A stretch of 64,000 bases of DNA from Triticum aestivum (lineage: Eukaryota; Streptophyta; Magnoliopsida; Poales; Poaceae), in assembly GCF_018294505.1 (NCBI RefSeq), contig NC_057798.1, positions 367,251,673 to 367,315,672 on the forward strand. Reading direction: 5' to 3'. Every line of letters begins with the position of its first letter. Positions within the stretch are counted from its first letter, which is position 1. The notes below the pieces were generated by a model. The model did no database searches and was not told the origin of the DNA. It saw only the letters and a list, made by a program, of their open reading frames with translations. The position numbers and the translations under genes are program-made. Shown piece after piece: positions 22,329 to 34,998 of this stretch.

Positions 22329-25300
22329 GACTACCAGTAGGTAGCCCCTTTCCAACTCCTTGGCCCAAGTTGAGTCTAGTTCTTACGAAACTTTTACTAA
22401 CATGGTTGTGTGGCTTATGGGCCCGCGTCGCCATTGGGTGGTATTAGGATATTTTATTCCTCATCTTTACTCTGGGATTCTAATCTCTCTTCTATTCGGG
22501 TTAAAGATTTTACTAACTCTAACTATAGGTTCTCGTAACCACTTCCTACCGGAGAGCCTCTTTATTCCACATGATCGCCTGCTTCATCAGAAGATTCCAA
22601 AGATACTCTTCAATGTTTACCCCAAGACCTTTGTGCCCACTGCCTTTGCAATTCCCTGCCACCGATATATCCTTATGGATAACTACATACAGTTGCCGTT
22701 CATACCTTCATCCGAAGTTGCTCTTGTTTTCACAAGATGCCCTGAAATACTTTCCGATTGTCCCGAGAACCCCTTCTGTAATTGCCTTGAAGTTCTTTGC
22801 CGCATGAATACCCCTAAGAACAATTACTCACAATTACCGAGGATCCTTCATCCCCAGTTGTTTGAGTGTTTCACAAAAGTCTTCGAAATACTCTTCAATC
22901 TTCTGAAAATCCTATGCCAACTAATGCTCTAGAAATACTTGTCTGCTTGCATTATGGTTAATTCCATATGTCTAGCAATATTCATTAAAATTCTTTGTGA
23001 TCGACATTCTGATCCTGTTGATTCAACATGTTTGTGAATGCACACAATCATCAGTTATTCCCTGAAAATTATCCTTCTGGCTCAAATGTCATTCCGAACA
23101 TGTGTTGGTTCTCCTCAATCAAACCTTGAATGATTGCCAATCTACTTCTATTCAACTTACTACTCTTTTGATCAGAGCATCCGCTTTTGATCTTCTGATT
23201 TGGAAATCATAATTCTTTTGCACTTGAGCTTTGAATTAGTCAGTTGTTTCTATAATCTGATCTCCTTGCATTCCCTCGTCTTCTGGTTGAGTCTCGATGC
23301 TCACATCAGATCCCTTGTGCACTGCCAGATCCTTTGTTGGGTTTTATCTGACAGCGTCCATATTCAATAACCTTGTAAACCTTTCCTCGGATACATAATG
23401 CCTTTGCTAAATTGTATCTTCTGCTTTCTCAACCATGCTCTGCTTTGGAGCTTGTGTTATTTACTCTTGTAGTTTGTGATACATATTCCTAAGATGCCTC
23501 GATGGGTTGAACCTATGCCTTCCCTAATCCGTGTGAACCCGAGAGTTTTCACGAGTCATACTCTTCTGGTGTTTTGCCAGATATAATTTTAACACTACAA
23601 CTTTATCAAAAGCGAGAAGTGAATGAAAGGTTATGCATTGGAAAAATGGGAGTCGACCTTGAACTTTGTGTTCATGCCCATGGAAACGATGTAGATCTTA
23701 TCATGGAAGCTTCTTGTAATAATAACTATTTCCTTGATATAATATCATGTGGTATCTGTGAATTGATCATTTGCAATCGTGGTTCCGACCATATTTTCTC
23801 CTTGATTGCATTTCTCAGACAAGTTAAAGTACTTGTCTTCTCAGATCAGTATGCATGCCCAACCTCTGTTTTGATCTGCCTTCGAGTATTACCTCGGTAT
23901 CTCGAGGATATCATGCCATTGCACTACATCTTATGAATTTCTGATGAAGTAGTACCTTTCCCTGTCTTAGTCACTCCACGGGTTCTGGATTGTCGTCAAC
24001 TGAGAACACCGAATAGTGAATCGAATCCACATTGTGATGCAATACTCCTAGTACTTTGTGGTTGGGAAGTTTAATACTCCATCACGTCATTCCTAGCCTA
24101 ATCGGCTACATCACTATCATGCTGATTTTAACTGTGTTGCCCGGTCCTTCTTTTCGGAGCACAATTTCGACGATGAGCTAATCTTATGTTGATCTTCCTT
24201 GTCATATTATTTTGCCTTGAACAACAAGATTGATTCTGAGTTTGTGTTGTATCTGTGGTTCCAATAACCTTTTGCTCTACCATTCCTTTGGCTTGATGTC
24301 ATCGCCGATTGATTACATCTTCATGAAACCTCTCGACAAAATGTGTCATGATCATCATTAACATTCTGGAATCTTGCAGGATATCAATCGAATTCATGAT
24401 GAGAAATACCATCCTTGCCCCCCACGATGAATAGAGTTATCTTCGACAATATCCTTGACTTCCTGCCAACACAAACTTGGCCATATTTTGTTTATACCCC
24501 GTTTTCCTTACTGTTCCTGAAATTGTTCCGTGTGTATTCTTGTGATCTTCAATCCCAACCCTTACTTGAAACACCATAATGATTGCTACCCTGTAGCATG
24601 ACTGTGGTATTCCGAATAACAACAAGGACATTGAAAGCGCAATGCTAAATGTATCTTGATCATTTATCCAAACACCGTTGTATGGGTAACATCGTGAATT
24701 TCCTCGCCCCTTTACCTAACTGGTTATCTACTTGCTGTCCTGTCATGGATGGGAAATATATACTATTGATAATCAGGTATAATCGCATTTTCCTTTCCAT
24801 TGTTTTGTTAACCTTCCTTGTAATCTAACATATCTAAGCAGTGGTAATTCCCTGCTTATGTAAACACCTTGGTGTACAAACTCTGTCAGTAAAACCTTGT
24901 CACTATTGTTGATGACATTTTGGTAGCCACCGATGGACGAGAACTTTGCCTACTGGTCCGCCTCATTCAACGAGCAAGAAAACGGTTCTCTTCATCCCTC
25001 GCCCTTGGTACCGACGTTGTTGCCGACATAAGCGATAGGCTAACCTCTGACATGCCTTGCTACCATGACCGTACGAGATGTCACCGCTCTTACTACTCTT
25101 AACCCACATGGTGGGCCCTTAACCCACAGCTCCACAGGATCGAAACCTGACTCTCCTGTACACCCTTGTTTCTAAAAGTTATTCCTCATGCTTGGATTCG
25201 TATGTAATTCACGAGCCACCTTCAGAGAGATCAGCAATTCTCGTATCAGACACAATACTTATTCCCATTGCTCTGAACCCCTCTCACACTTTGTTTCAGG

Positions 25301-25674
25301 CATCGAAAGTTTGCATACCTGCTTGGAAATTCTCATGCCTACTTTTATTTCTCTCGATGTATTTCCTGAGTTCCAACTCAAGGGATACTCATATGTTCAT
25401 TAATGGGTTAACCCCAGATGATTACCCTTATAGCATACTATCGTTGCCGAACTGCCCCTTACCTATTCGTAAGTACGGTGAAGACCGCGAAGTAAAGATG
25501 ATGACTTCATTATGATGACCTGAAGCAGGGAATTGAAGACATCAACACTATGGATCAACCTCTTCGAGAAGATCAATCGAGAACGAGAAGATCCGTTAGA
25601 ATTTCCTAACCAGAACACTCCCCTTACTCCACCTCTTAAATCTTGGGACGAGATTTCTTGTAGTGGAGGAGATT
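22329..25674 (+). other. Noncoding internal domain of the LARD-like element
   Basis: No gag, protease, RT or integrase motif is visible in any frame. The longest frame (22360-22932) has a composition unlike retroelement proteins. The sequence is AT-rich, with many short TTCTT and CTTTG words. It ends in a purine-rich stretch at 25655-25672 that serves as the polypurine tract. Non-autonomous: proteins would have to be supplied by another element. Confidence 0.7.
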
Positions 25675-26621
25675 TGTAACACCTTGAGAATCATGCTACA
25701 GTAATCTCCCCCGTAATGGTAGTCATGTCATCATGGTCACTAGCCAAATTGCCACTTGTCCAAAAATTCGAATCAAATTCCAATTTAAATTGTAAGTGAA
25801 ATTAATATTTCCTCAACCAATGAAACAAAAAGGTTGACATGATTTCATAAAATCCTCAAGTAATTTCCATGATGAAGCCAACCTCATTTGAATTCCTAAA
25901 TTCCCCCTAGCAATTATTTTAGTGGGCAAACAACATTAAGTAAACCCATTTAAATTCAAACCTAAATTTGAACAGTTCCTTTTGACCTCAAACTTTTTGT
26001 GAAACCTTGTAATATTGAATAGAATTTATGCGCAAATTTTATTTTGAACAAAAGTCATTTCCTATCAAAAGAAAATAGAAAAAGTAATTAAGACAACTAC
26101 AGATAGGAAAAGAAGATAGAAGTGTTGCTGTGCACTTGGCCCGCCCGAAGCGATAGTGCGGCCCAACCCACCTAGCAGGCCTTCTCCTTCCTACCTACAA
26201 TAGGGTGATGCAGAGGAGAGCCGAGGCAAGCATCCAACCGCCATGGAAAATCCTATTGGACGCTCGCTGCGCCGACTTGTCGAGGCTTCTCACAAAGAGA
26301 GCTAGCGATAGCGATCTAGATGGGCTGGCCCAGTTAGGAGGTAGCGCTAGCGCTGCAGCGTCTGGTTTTGGGAACCTTCTGGAGGGTTCCTGAACGGTTT
26401 TGGGAACCTTCTAGAAGGTTCTTGAACCGGGTTTTCACTGGTTTTTTCTGTTTGCTTTTTCTTTGTTATTTTTCCTGTTTTTTTCTTTTTCTTTCTTCGT
26501 TTTTCTGTTTCTTTATTTCATCTTTCAATTCCTTTTTCTTCTCTTTTTTTTTCTTTTTGTTCACATTTCAAATTATGTTTGGGAGTTTCAAAAAATCTTC
26601 CCATTTCAAATTCGCGCTTCC

Positions 26622-27457
26622 AAATTTGTTCTCCATTTCAAAATTTGTTCTCAATATTCAAAAATTGTTCATGCTTTAAAAAATTGTTCGCGCTCCTAAA
26701 TTTGTTCTCCATTTCGAAATTTGTTCTCAACATTCAAAAATTGTTCGTGCTTTCAAAAATTGTTCGCGCTTCCAAATTCTGTTCTCCATTTCAAAATTTG
26801 TTCTCAATATTCAAAAATTGTTCGTGCTTTAAAAAATTGTTCGCGCTTCTAAATTTGTTCTCCATTTCGAAATTTGTTCTCAACATTCAAAAATTGTTCG
26901 TGCTTTCAAAAATTGTTCGCGCTTCCAAATTTGTTCTTCATTTCAAAATTTGTTCTCAACATTCAAAAATTGTTCGTGCTTTCAAAAATTGTTCGAGCTT
27001 CCAAATTTGTTCTCCATTTCAAAATTTGTTCTCAACATTCAAAAATTGTTCGTGCTTTCAAAAATTGTTCGTGCTTCCAAATTTGTTCTCCATTTCAAAA
27101 TTTGTTCTCAACATTCAAAAATTGTTCGTGCTTTCAAAAATTGTTCGAGCTTCCAAATTTGTTCTCCATTTCAAAATTTGTTCTCAACATTCAAAAATTG
27201 TTCGTGCTTTCAAAAATTGTTCGACCTTCCAAATTTGTTCTCCATTTCAAAATTTGTTCTCAACATTCAAAAATTGTTCGTGCTTTCAAAAATTGGTCGA
27301 GCTTCCAAATTTGTTCTCCATTTCAAAATTTGTTCTCAACATTCAAAAATTGTTCGTGCTTTAAAAAATTGGTCGAGCTTCCAAATTTGTTCTCCATTTC
27401 AAAATTTGTTCTCATCATTCAAAAATTGTTCGTGCTTTAAAAAATTGTTTGCATCGT
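26622..27457 (+). repeat. Minisatellite: eleven copies of a 76 bp unit
   Basis: Unit starts are visible at 26622, 26698, 26774, 26851 (one extra base), 26927, 27003, 27079, 27155, 27231, 27307 and 27383. Each unit has four TTGTTC words spaced by runs of TTTCAAAA. Because 76 is not a multiple of three, all three plus frames stay open, giving Phe/Ser/Lys-rich false ORFs. Decayed, shorter-period relatives extend to about 27960. Confidence 0.95.
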
Positions 27458-28199
27458 TTCAGAAACTGTTCACCTATTAATGGTTTATTCACAAAACAAA
27501 AATCATTTTGTTTCAAAAAAAGTTCCCATTTCCAAAATTTGTTCACAAATACAAAAACTGTTCACATGTTTAAATTTTGTTTGCAAATGCAAAAATGTAT
27601 GGAAATTTCAAAAAAAATGTTCCAAATGTTGTTCACAAATTCAAAGCTGTTCAGGAGTTTCAAAATTTTGTTCGCATTTACGAAAATTGGTCACATTTTC
27701 ATAAAATATGTTCTGAATTTGAAATTTTGTTTGTATTTTGCAAAAAGGTTTAGAATTTCATATCTTTTCATTTAAGAATGTTCGAAATTTATAAATTTGT
27801 TCGTGTTTTCAAAAAAGTTTGGAGGTTCAAATTCCGTATGTTTTTTGTTCAGAATTTCAATTTTTTGTTCTTGTTTTTCAAAATTTGTTCCAATTGTTTC
27901 AAAGATTGTTTCGTGCTTTCAAAAAAATACTCGCATTTCCAAAAGGAATAGGAATTTAATAAATTGTATGTGTTTCTTAATTTCTTTGAGTAATGTTGAG
28001 TTACGCTGCTTCTCGTTTGTTATTTATGCTTTGCTGCTACCCATGTTTGACAACCAGTTAGTCAGCTTGACTGGCAGCGATGCTCCGTATTCTGCAGCAG
28101 CACTCCGGATTGAATCCTGGCTCGCACACATTTTCTTTTCGGAGTTTTTGCGCCTGATCATACGCTAACGGTTTGAAACAAAATGGCCGGCCCAATCGG

Positions 28200-29130
28200 G
28201 CAAGGTCTGTGCGAACTGGCGACTAGCCGCCATGGCCATGGATGATCTCCATGTGCCCCACCACGGGCTACATAATTGTCCAACCGAAACCCTAGCACCC
28301 CCTCGTCCGGTTCCCCTCCTCTTCCCCCACCGTGCCTCTCCTCGTCTGCTTGAAAACGACATGAGAACTCGAGCGGTGACTACGCTGTCGTCGCCGTTCC
28401 CACGGCCTACGAGCTCCCCGGCGCTTGTAGAGTTGTCCCGAAGAGCCGCAACAGTCGTCTTCATCATCTACGCCGCTGGATCGGAGCCGTGGAGCAACAC
28501 CATCGTCGTCCACGTCAATCCCCTTCAACGAACATCGCCTCTGCCTTGCCGTCGATCCCCTCGTCTCCAGCTGCCTCCGGTTCCCCTGAGCTCCTACGAA
28601 CCCCCCCTGTGAGCTCCTCCTCCGACTCCCGGCCTTGCCCCCGTCGATCTATCGCTGTAGAGTCACCCCGCGAGCTCGCGCCCACCGTGGCCGAAGCCCT
28701 GCCGCAACCGCACCGGGCTCACCCCCGTACAGGCTCGCCGCACCCATGTTCGTGCTCCCTGGCGCGTCCGACCGTGCCTAACCCCCCACGCGCGCGCCGA
28801 GCGCCTGGCACGCTTGCGCTGGCCTCGCCTACCCTGCTCCCTGGCCGCCCGACGCTGCCGCCGCGGCCCTGTTTCCCCGTGCACCCGTGTCCGCTAGCTG
28901 CCGCGGCGCTGCTGCCTGCACCCCCGCACACGCCAGGTCGAGCCTCCCCACGCGCGCGTACACTGTTGGCTGCTGCCGCGCGCGCACGCCCCGCCGTGGC
29001 CTTGCCACCGCCCCTGGATAGCGCCCTGGCCGCCTCGTGCGCGCCCTGGGTTTATACCTCGCCCCGCGCTTGCAGCCGCTCATCGTCGCGCAGCGCTGCT
29101 GCTGCTGCCGTTTTGCTGCTGCCACTGCTA
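28200..29130 (+). other. CpG-rich segment of the long LTR
   Basis: Abrupt change from AT-rich repeats to C- and CpG-rich sequence. It corresponds in position to the CpG-rich part of the LTR at 800-1960. It probably marks the LTR promoter and transcribed leader. No protein homology recognised. Confidence 0.5.
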
Positions 29131-31967
29131 CAGTGAACTGAACTTCACTGTAGGGTTGGCTAGCTTTACTGAAATAATGCTGATTAGCCCTCTGTGTAGC
29201 TTCAAAATAACAGCAAAGCAAATTTTATTATGGGAAATATTTATATGGGTGTGTAGTACACTTGACAGGGTCCAATTAATTCCATTGGACCAAATCCAAA
29301 AATCACCTAGATTAATTCCTATGAAAATGAGAAAAGTCTATGTTCTGTTAACTGGAAGAACTAGTAACGGATATACTGCCATATCAAATTTGGAGCAGAA
29401 AGTAAACAAGTTACAGGGATCTAACAGAGATGCAATTGATACCATCTTGTAGACCACAGGAAAATGATCAATATTGGTATAAGGCATCAATTCATAGTTT
29501 GAATAGAACACTAGTTATAGCCTATGGAAAACCACTAAATGATGTTTAAAACTGAGGACTTGGCAGAATTTCAGTAATTTCAGAAAATGCCTAAAACTTC
29601 CAAAATTCGTAGAAAATTAACCGTAACTCCGGTCGAAAAACTTTATATATGAAAGTTGCTCAGAAAGACGAGATGAATCCGAATATACCCACCTCATACC
29701 TGCCACATGCCTCTAGCATGATGAACATGGAACTTTCCTCTCCGTTTCATTTGTCCGATAATCACCCGGAGCTGAGATAGTTTCCCACTCCCATAACTTG
29801 TGTAGTACCATGTTAGGGCACTCCTCGTATAACATGCTGTCGTGCCATGCTTGTGTGATTGCTTTTACTGCGTATATTTATTTGTTTCCTTCCCCTCTTC
29901 TCTTTGATAGACCCTGAGACCCATGACGACCGATGATCGTCTACCTCGTCGAAGACCCATTGATGACTGCAAAGCAACCAGGCAAGCACCCCCTTTAAGC
30001 ATTCCGATATCGCCTATTCTCTTCTCTCTTACGCTTGCATTAGAAATTGCTGTTGTTATTGCTTTACCTATTTTGATGCATAGCCTGATCTTGTAACCTG
30101 CTATTGTTACCTACCTGTTTATCCTAAACTGCTTAGTATAGGCTAGTTAGAGACCCATCAGAGACTCCATGTTGACCTAACTGCCCTGCTGGATTATCAG
30201 AAGACCCGATCAACGAGATTGAAGACCAGGACCCGGCACCGCACAACACTCCCCTTAGTTGTACGACACTGCAACGTTACTATCGAGTGCCCATGGTGAT
30301 ACCTCGTTAGCACTTTTGATGCTAGCTCTATGGAGTAGTTACCCGGTCGTGGTCATCGAGGGTGATTCCTCCTTTTCCAGTTCCCACAATGACCCTGTCG
30401 TGCAACACCTCAAGTATGAGCCTCGAGGGTGATTTCCTCTTATGTTCACCTTGATGTTTACATCAGTTGGGAGTCCAATGAGGGTGATGCCTCGGGTTCC
30501 TTCTTGTTGTGGTAGCCACATGGATTGCCTTTACATTACTATTGTTACTCCTTAAAGTGGATAAAGACGGGTCGGCCCTGAGGGGTACCCGGGCAAGCAT
30601 GTGATGCGAGTGATGTGGAGACGGGTTGACTTGGAGGGTGCCCGCGAGTTAATGATGAGGCATGGTCGGGCATTCTTAGCCCATGCCGCAAGTCCTCGAG
30701 ATGGGGCAACGGGGTCACATCGATCGTGAGTCTCTGCTCGTTATCGCAAGCTCCTAATCCACTAACGCTTTGGATATTTGATCCGAGGGGCCTCTGTCCT
30801 GTAGCACCAACCACCATGCAGGAATAAGTATGGGCACTCTGCATCGTAAGTATCAGCCGAGAGCTGACTGACATTAACGATGGAGCGGCGCGCACCGAGT
30901 TGAACTGCGTAAGCACCTGCCTTATGTAAAGGAGGTTGCCAGGTGTGCTGACCGGCCGCCCTCGCAACACGTGTGATTGCGAAGGATGATTTACTCATGA
31001 CCCCTTCGCATTTTGGATGTAGACCGGCGTGCTGGCCTCTCTATTGAGCCTAGGTAGGACTATGGTGTGTTGATCGGCCGAGGCCGGTCATGACCTGATG
31101 GTGTGTCCAACCGGAGTTGATCAAGCGTGTTGCATAAGTTGGTGCATCCCTGTAGGGAACAAAACATCTATCGATAGCCTGTCCTATGGTAATGGACACT
31201 TGGAGTTGTATCCCGATCAATACAACTAGAACTGGATACTTGAGATGAGAAATGTATAGTATGGCTCTGGGATTGCTTTCTCGCAGGGAGTCAAGGAAGG
31301 ATCTCTGGGCGAGGTTGATGAAACTACTAGTACTTTACTTTATGCTACTCTACACTCTTCTAATGATGCAAGACCGCTGAAGATGCTAGTCTTCGATAGG
31401 ACTAGGCTATCCCCTCTATTCTGGCATTTCTGTAGCCCAGTCCACATATACAGCCTTCCTTTGATAATGTTGCATATGTAGTGTAGATCCTTGCTTGTTG
31501 AGTACTTTGGATGAGTACTCACGTTTGCTTTGCTTTCTTTTCCCCCATATACGTTTGATGCAACCAGATGATGGAGCCCCTGAGACCGATGCCCCCGCCA
31601 ACGACTACCACTACTACGTCGAGGGTGGCTACTTCTATGAGGAGCCGTCCAACGACCAGGAGTAGGATCGGAGGGTCCTAGGCAGGAGGCCTACACCTTC
31701 CGATCGAAGCTTTTATTTTGCCCCACCTTTCTAAAGGCTTATCTGTTGCTTCGTATTATCTTTACTCAGATATCTGATGCTTCCGCTGACACTTTTATGC
31801 CATCGAGCTATGTATTCGAGCCCTCGAGGCCCTGGCTTGTAATATAAAGCTTGTATGACTTTATTTATGTTCTAGAGTTGTGTTGTGATATCTTCCCGTG
31901 AGTCCCTGATCTTGATCATACACATTTGCGTGTATGATTAGTGTACGATTGAATCAGGGGCGTCACA

Positions 31968-32472
31968 CCTGTTGATGGCCCAAAGCTACATGGGCCCAAC
32001 TAAGCTTTGTTCCACTAAAGGCCCAACTAAACTATGGGATAAATGTAAGCCCGTGTAAGTTGTGGGCCTGGCGCAAAGTATGAAGGCCCCAATGGCCTTC
32101 TAGGCCCAATAAAGTTGCAGGCCGGCCCAATTGTGGCCCGCTAAAAAGAAGGCCAGTTAGAGGCGGATGTTTCGGCCTGGTCGACTACATCAGATTTTCT
32201 CCATTTTTTTTCATATAGCCAATGATGGCAGTAACTAGTAGGAATTAAGAACAAACCTACTCTATACAATAAATAAATTATGGCATAGTAACTTAGAATA
32301 AACCTACACTATACAATAAAGGATTTATCATATATTACATCCACCGGGCATCGAAGTTTGCCACCAGTGATCATAAAGCGCAACGAAGAAGCAGATTACA
32401 AAAAATGGGCGCCATTGCATCATAACAAAATAATACTGAACCAAGACTACTTCCAAGATAGTTCAAGAAAGG
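31968..32472. other. Low-copy flank; no gene seen
   Basis: Begins directly after the LARD LTR. Several GGCCCAA-type words (31978-32150) are the only notable composition. AT-rich from 32200. It is the 3' flank of the minus-strand pseudogene. Confidence 0.5.
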
Positions 32473-32865
32473 TTAGCCTTGCATGGGAACTAATGCGCAA
32501 GCTGCTGAGCAAGGCTGTGAGACCGTCCTAGCATATCGGTCATAGCTTCCAGGTGTAGCTCTTTTAGCAATGAGGTTCTCATTGGTGTTCTCCGCAATCT
32601 TTCTTAGAGATAGGACTTCAACTCGAAGTTGAGTTGCGGAATACCTTTCTGCTAGAACTTGGAACTGAAGAAGTCGAACTGATTCATACAACGAATTCTG
32701 TGAGCTTGTTTGGCTGCTAGTCTCAAGTAACTTGAACACTACATCAAGATAAGACTTTGCGGTTGTCTCGCTTTCTTCAAGATGTTTTGCCTTCTTTGTT
32801 GCAATATATGTTGGGTTTGTCTCACAGCCTTCTGCAGACTTGTGCATGCCATCAGGCATCTCACC
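32473..32865 (-). pseudogene. 3' terminal exon (coiled coil) of the Transposase_24-like gene
   Basis: Open for 130 codons plus stop after the acceptor TTGTTTCAG. It starts GEMPDGMHKSAEG and contains ERYSATQLRVEVLSLRK, a helical heptad-like stretch. The frame is intact. A paralogous motif (ERDSAFALRDEVDMLRK) occurs at the right edge of the window. Plants with Transposase_24 proteins often have such a C-terminal helix. Confidence 0.55.
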
Positions 32866-33504
32866 CTGAAACAAGCAAAGAGATGACAGGTTTTGCATGC
32901 GTATAAACAAAAATGATAATTGTGCTGTTAATTCCATCCAATTTCAAATTAGAAAATAAAGAGTAAGTTCAAAATATCAATGGCATAATTTGGCGTTGTT
33001 CATAATGCGGGGAGCTTCACTACACTACTCGATTACCATGTCAACATAACAAGCATAGATGAAGGGCAAAGACAATCATTGTATCTATTTTGGTTAATAT
33101 GCATGGCATGTTGTTCATATCATCAGCCACATCAGAAAGATAAAACAGGAGATGACAAGGTGCAAACGTGGGCTGCTTCACCACACACTTGATTATAGAT
33201 CCACAAAAATCAACATACATATAGGGAGTATTGAGTAATGTGCATGGTATGAATAAGGAATTTGGTTTTACAAGTAAAACTTGGAACTTAGGGTTGTTGT
33301 GAACATGCATTTTGATAGAAACATCAAACTAAACAGCAGTTAACGATAGACAATATGAGCAAATTAAATAGCAGTTGAGGATAAAGCCTTTAGAAGGACT
33401 AACTTACATTAACAGTTAAACCGGATTTATAATGCCCTTCTCCATGTCAAGGGAAGGATAACTCAAGAATTTCAGCATAGAATCTTCTTCATAAGCATTG
33501 CCTG

Positions 33505-34130
33505 TACTCTACATTTTCTAGAGAGTAATTATAGATATGATAATACTGGAAGGGATAGAGGATAATGAAGATAAGATGCAGATTGGTGCTACATAATCAA
33601 CTACCAATCCCTGGAAGTACAAGCGTTATAGGACAAAATGTACTGACAAGAGCAATGGGCTACACTTCTGCACTGGCATTGTCTGTGTATTCAACTTTTT
33701 GGTAAGATTAAATATAGATCTGATATTTTTTATTAAATGGTGGACGAGGGAGATAAGATGCAGAATGCTACACAATGAACCCATCCCTCTTCCCATAATA
33801 TAAGTGTTTTTAACACTGGTGTACTGTACAAAACGTTCTTATATTATGGGACGGAGGAAGTAGCTGTTAATGTAAGTACAGTGATAGACGATGTTCAGTC
33901 CTTACAAGAGGACTGCAGAGCTAAACCTTTTCCAAAGCATTGGGTTGATATAAATTTATGTAAGAGTCCATACGGATCTTATAATGTCCACCAAATGGAC
34001 GCTAACGAGGCTAACATGTGCAGTGATGCTACATAATCAACCAGCTATGAAAGTAAGTATGGTCATACAGGGCAAGAGGTAGTCACAAGAGCAATGAAGT
34101 GTGTAGTATAGTTGTGAGATTCTGTGGTCC
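33505..34130. repeat. Degenerate direct repeats in a low-copy intron
   Basis: The words GATAAGATGCAG and TGCTACATAATCAAC or close variants recur at about 33570-33605, 33750-33780 and 34015-34042. ACAAGAGCAATG recurs at about 33645 and 34087. This suggests an old tandem duplication of about 230 bp. Confidence 0.5.
33784..33860. mobile_element. Degenerate Stowaway MITE
   Basis: The ends are inverted: CCCATAATATAAG near the left and CTTATATTATGGGACGGAGG at the right. This is the well-known Stowaway (Tc1/mariner) TIR of grasses. About 77 bp long; the left TIR is partly mutated. Confidence 0.8.
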
Positions 34131-34231
34131 CTTGAGAATGAATGTTCTTCTGCAAACAGTTTTCGTACAAGTGAGACGTTAAGGCACATAGAAATGCAGT
34201 TCAAATTGTGATGTGATATCATAGAAAGTAC

Positions 34232-34435
34232 CTTACGCTGCAGACGAGACCAATGTGTAACAAGATTATTCTAGTCACTATCTGATTAATGTAGCACCAG
34301 AGACTTTACAGATGTTTCATTTAGAGGCTTGCCATCGAAGTGCGCTTGCCTCAGGTAGGAATGATACTTCATCAACGAGTGCTTGAAAATCACAACCAAC
34401 CCTTGCTCGTCTTGACAATCCAGTTTGGTCCTTGT
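34232..34435 (-). pseudogene. Transposase_24-like exon
   Basis: A 204 bp exon between acceptor AAATAG and donor GTACTT. Reads TRTKLDCQDEQG..., KHSLMKYHSYLRQAHFDGKP, then HWSRLQRK. Two in-frame stops (TAA and a TAG where Trp is expected) show it is not translated whole. Confidence 0.55.
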
Positions 34436-34534
34436 CTATTTAAAAGAATGAAATCTTGTGTCTTCTGTCAGCAGAAACATATGCAGTAATTAGCATGAAT
34501 AACATTAGTACATTACTTATGCATAACTTGCGGA

Positions 34535-34998
34535 GGAAGATTGGAAATTGTTCTTTGTCTGTGGTATAATCTTTCCATGAAGGAAAGATGCACATAAAGT
34601 TCCTACAACAATATAAGCTTCATCTTGTAAATTGGGAAGAAGTGGAACATGAGTCCTATTTGCTGCAATTGGGGCTCTATCTCTCATTCGAAAATGGATT
34701 TGGCAACTACATTTGGTGTACTCTTTGCTAGAATCGGGGTTTTGCGTCATAGAGGTGGTGCTATGTCAACTAGCATCATCATACTGTTTGTGGCAGTTGG
34801 GGTTTGCTGAGTTGGGACATCAGAGATGGCCAGTGTAGTAGGGCTAGAGTCTGCTAGAGTTGTGGCCGTGTTTTCTGGGTCTGGTGATATTGCAACTACA
34901 CCTAATGGGCTATTTGATTTATCAAGTGTCACTACCTTTTCCAAATACTTTATTCATGCTCCTCCGCGATCAGCAATCGCCCTCTTCCTTTTGAACGT
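34535..34998 (-). pseudogene. Transposase_24-like exon next to the LINE insertion
   Basis: Starts after TATCAG at 34999. The first frame has a TGA after 14 codons, then KYLEKVVTLDKSNSPLGVVA and a Thr/Ser-rich linker, and stops near 34747. The homologous reading continues in another frame (IVVGTLCASFLHGKIIPQ) to about 34535, so a frameshift lies near 34745. Donor not certain. Confidence 0.45.

Larger units (their letters stand above)
20467..31967 (+). mobile_element. LARD-like retrotransposon with giant LTRs (Sukkula-type inferred)
   Basis: The last 1846 bp of the 5' LTR (20467-22312) match the last 1843 bp of the block ending at 31967. A TGGTATCAGAGCC PBS follows the first copy. A purine-rich tract (GTGGAGGAG) and TGTAACACC mark the 3' LTR start at 25675. 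This gives a 6293 bp LTR and a 3362 bp internal region with no gag or pol domain. LARDs of barley (Sukkula) are described as having LTRs of several kb and a noncoding internal domain of about 3.5 kb, so the fit is good; the family call is inference. The two LTR copies differ at roughly one base in ten over the first 200 aligned bases (eye count), so the element is old. Confidence 0.8.
25675..31967 (+). repeat. 3' LTR of the LARD-like element (6293 bp)
   Basis: It starts TGTAACACC after the polypurine tract and ends GTCACA at 31967. From left to right it holds AT-rich U3, a tandem array (26622-27457), decayed repeats (to about 27960), a CpG-rich segment (28200-29130) and the conserved distal third that also survives in the 5' copy. 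The open frames in the CpG-rich segment are compositional. Confidence 0.8.

Noticed and set aside
22360..22932. 190-codon ORF in the LARD interior
   Set aside because: It starts just after the PBS but has no gag-like content, and composition and flanking stops fit chance in noncoding DNA.
26622..27457. Regularly spaced repeats that could suggest a CRISPR array
   Set aside because: Units are contiguous with no unique spacers, and the genome is a plant.
26579..27480. Three overlapping Phe/Ser/Lys-rich ORFs of 176-261 codons
   Set aside because: They are products of the 76 bp tandem repeat, which is open in all three frames; no protein family fits.
28232..29136. Pro/Ala/Arg-rich ORF of 215 codons
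   Set aside because: CpG-rich part of the LARD LTR; stop-poor because of composition, no homology recognised.
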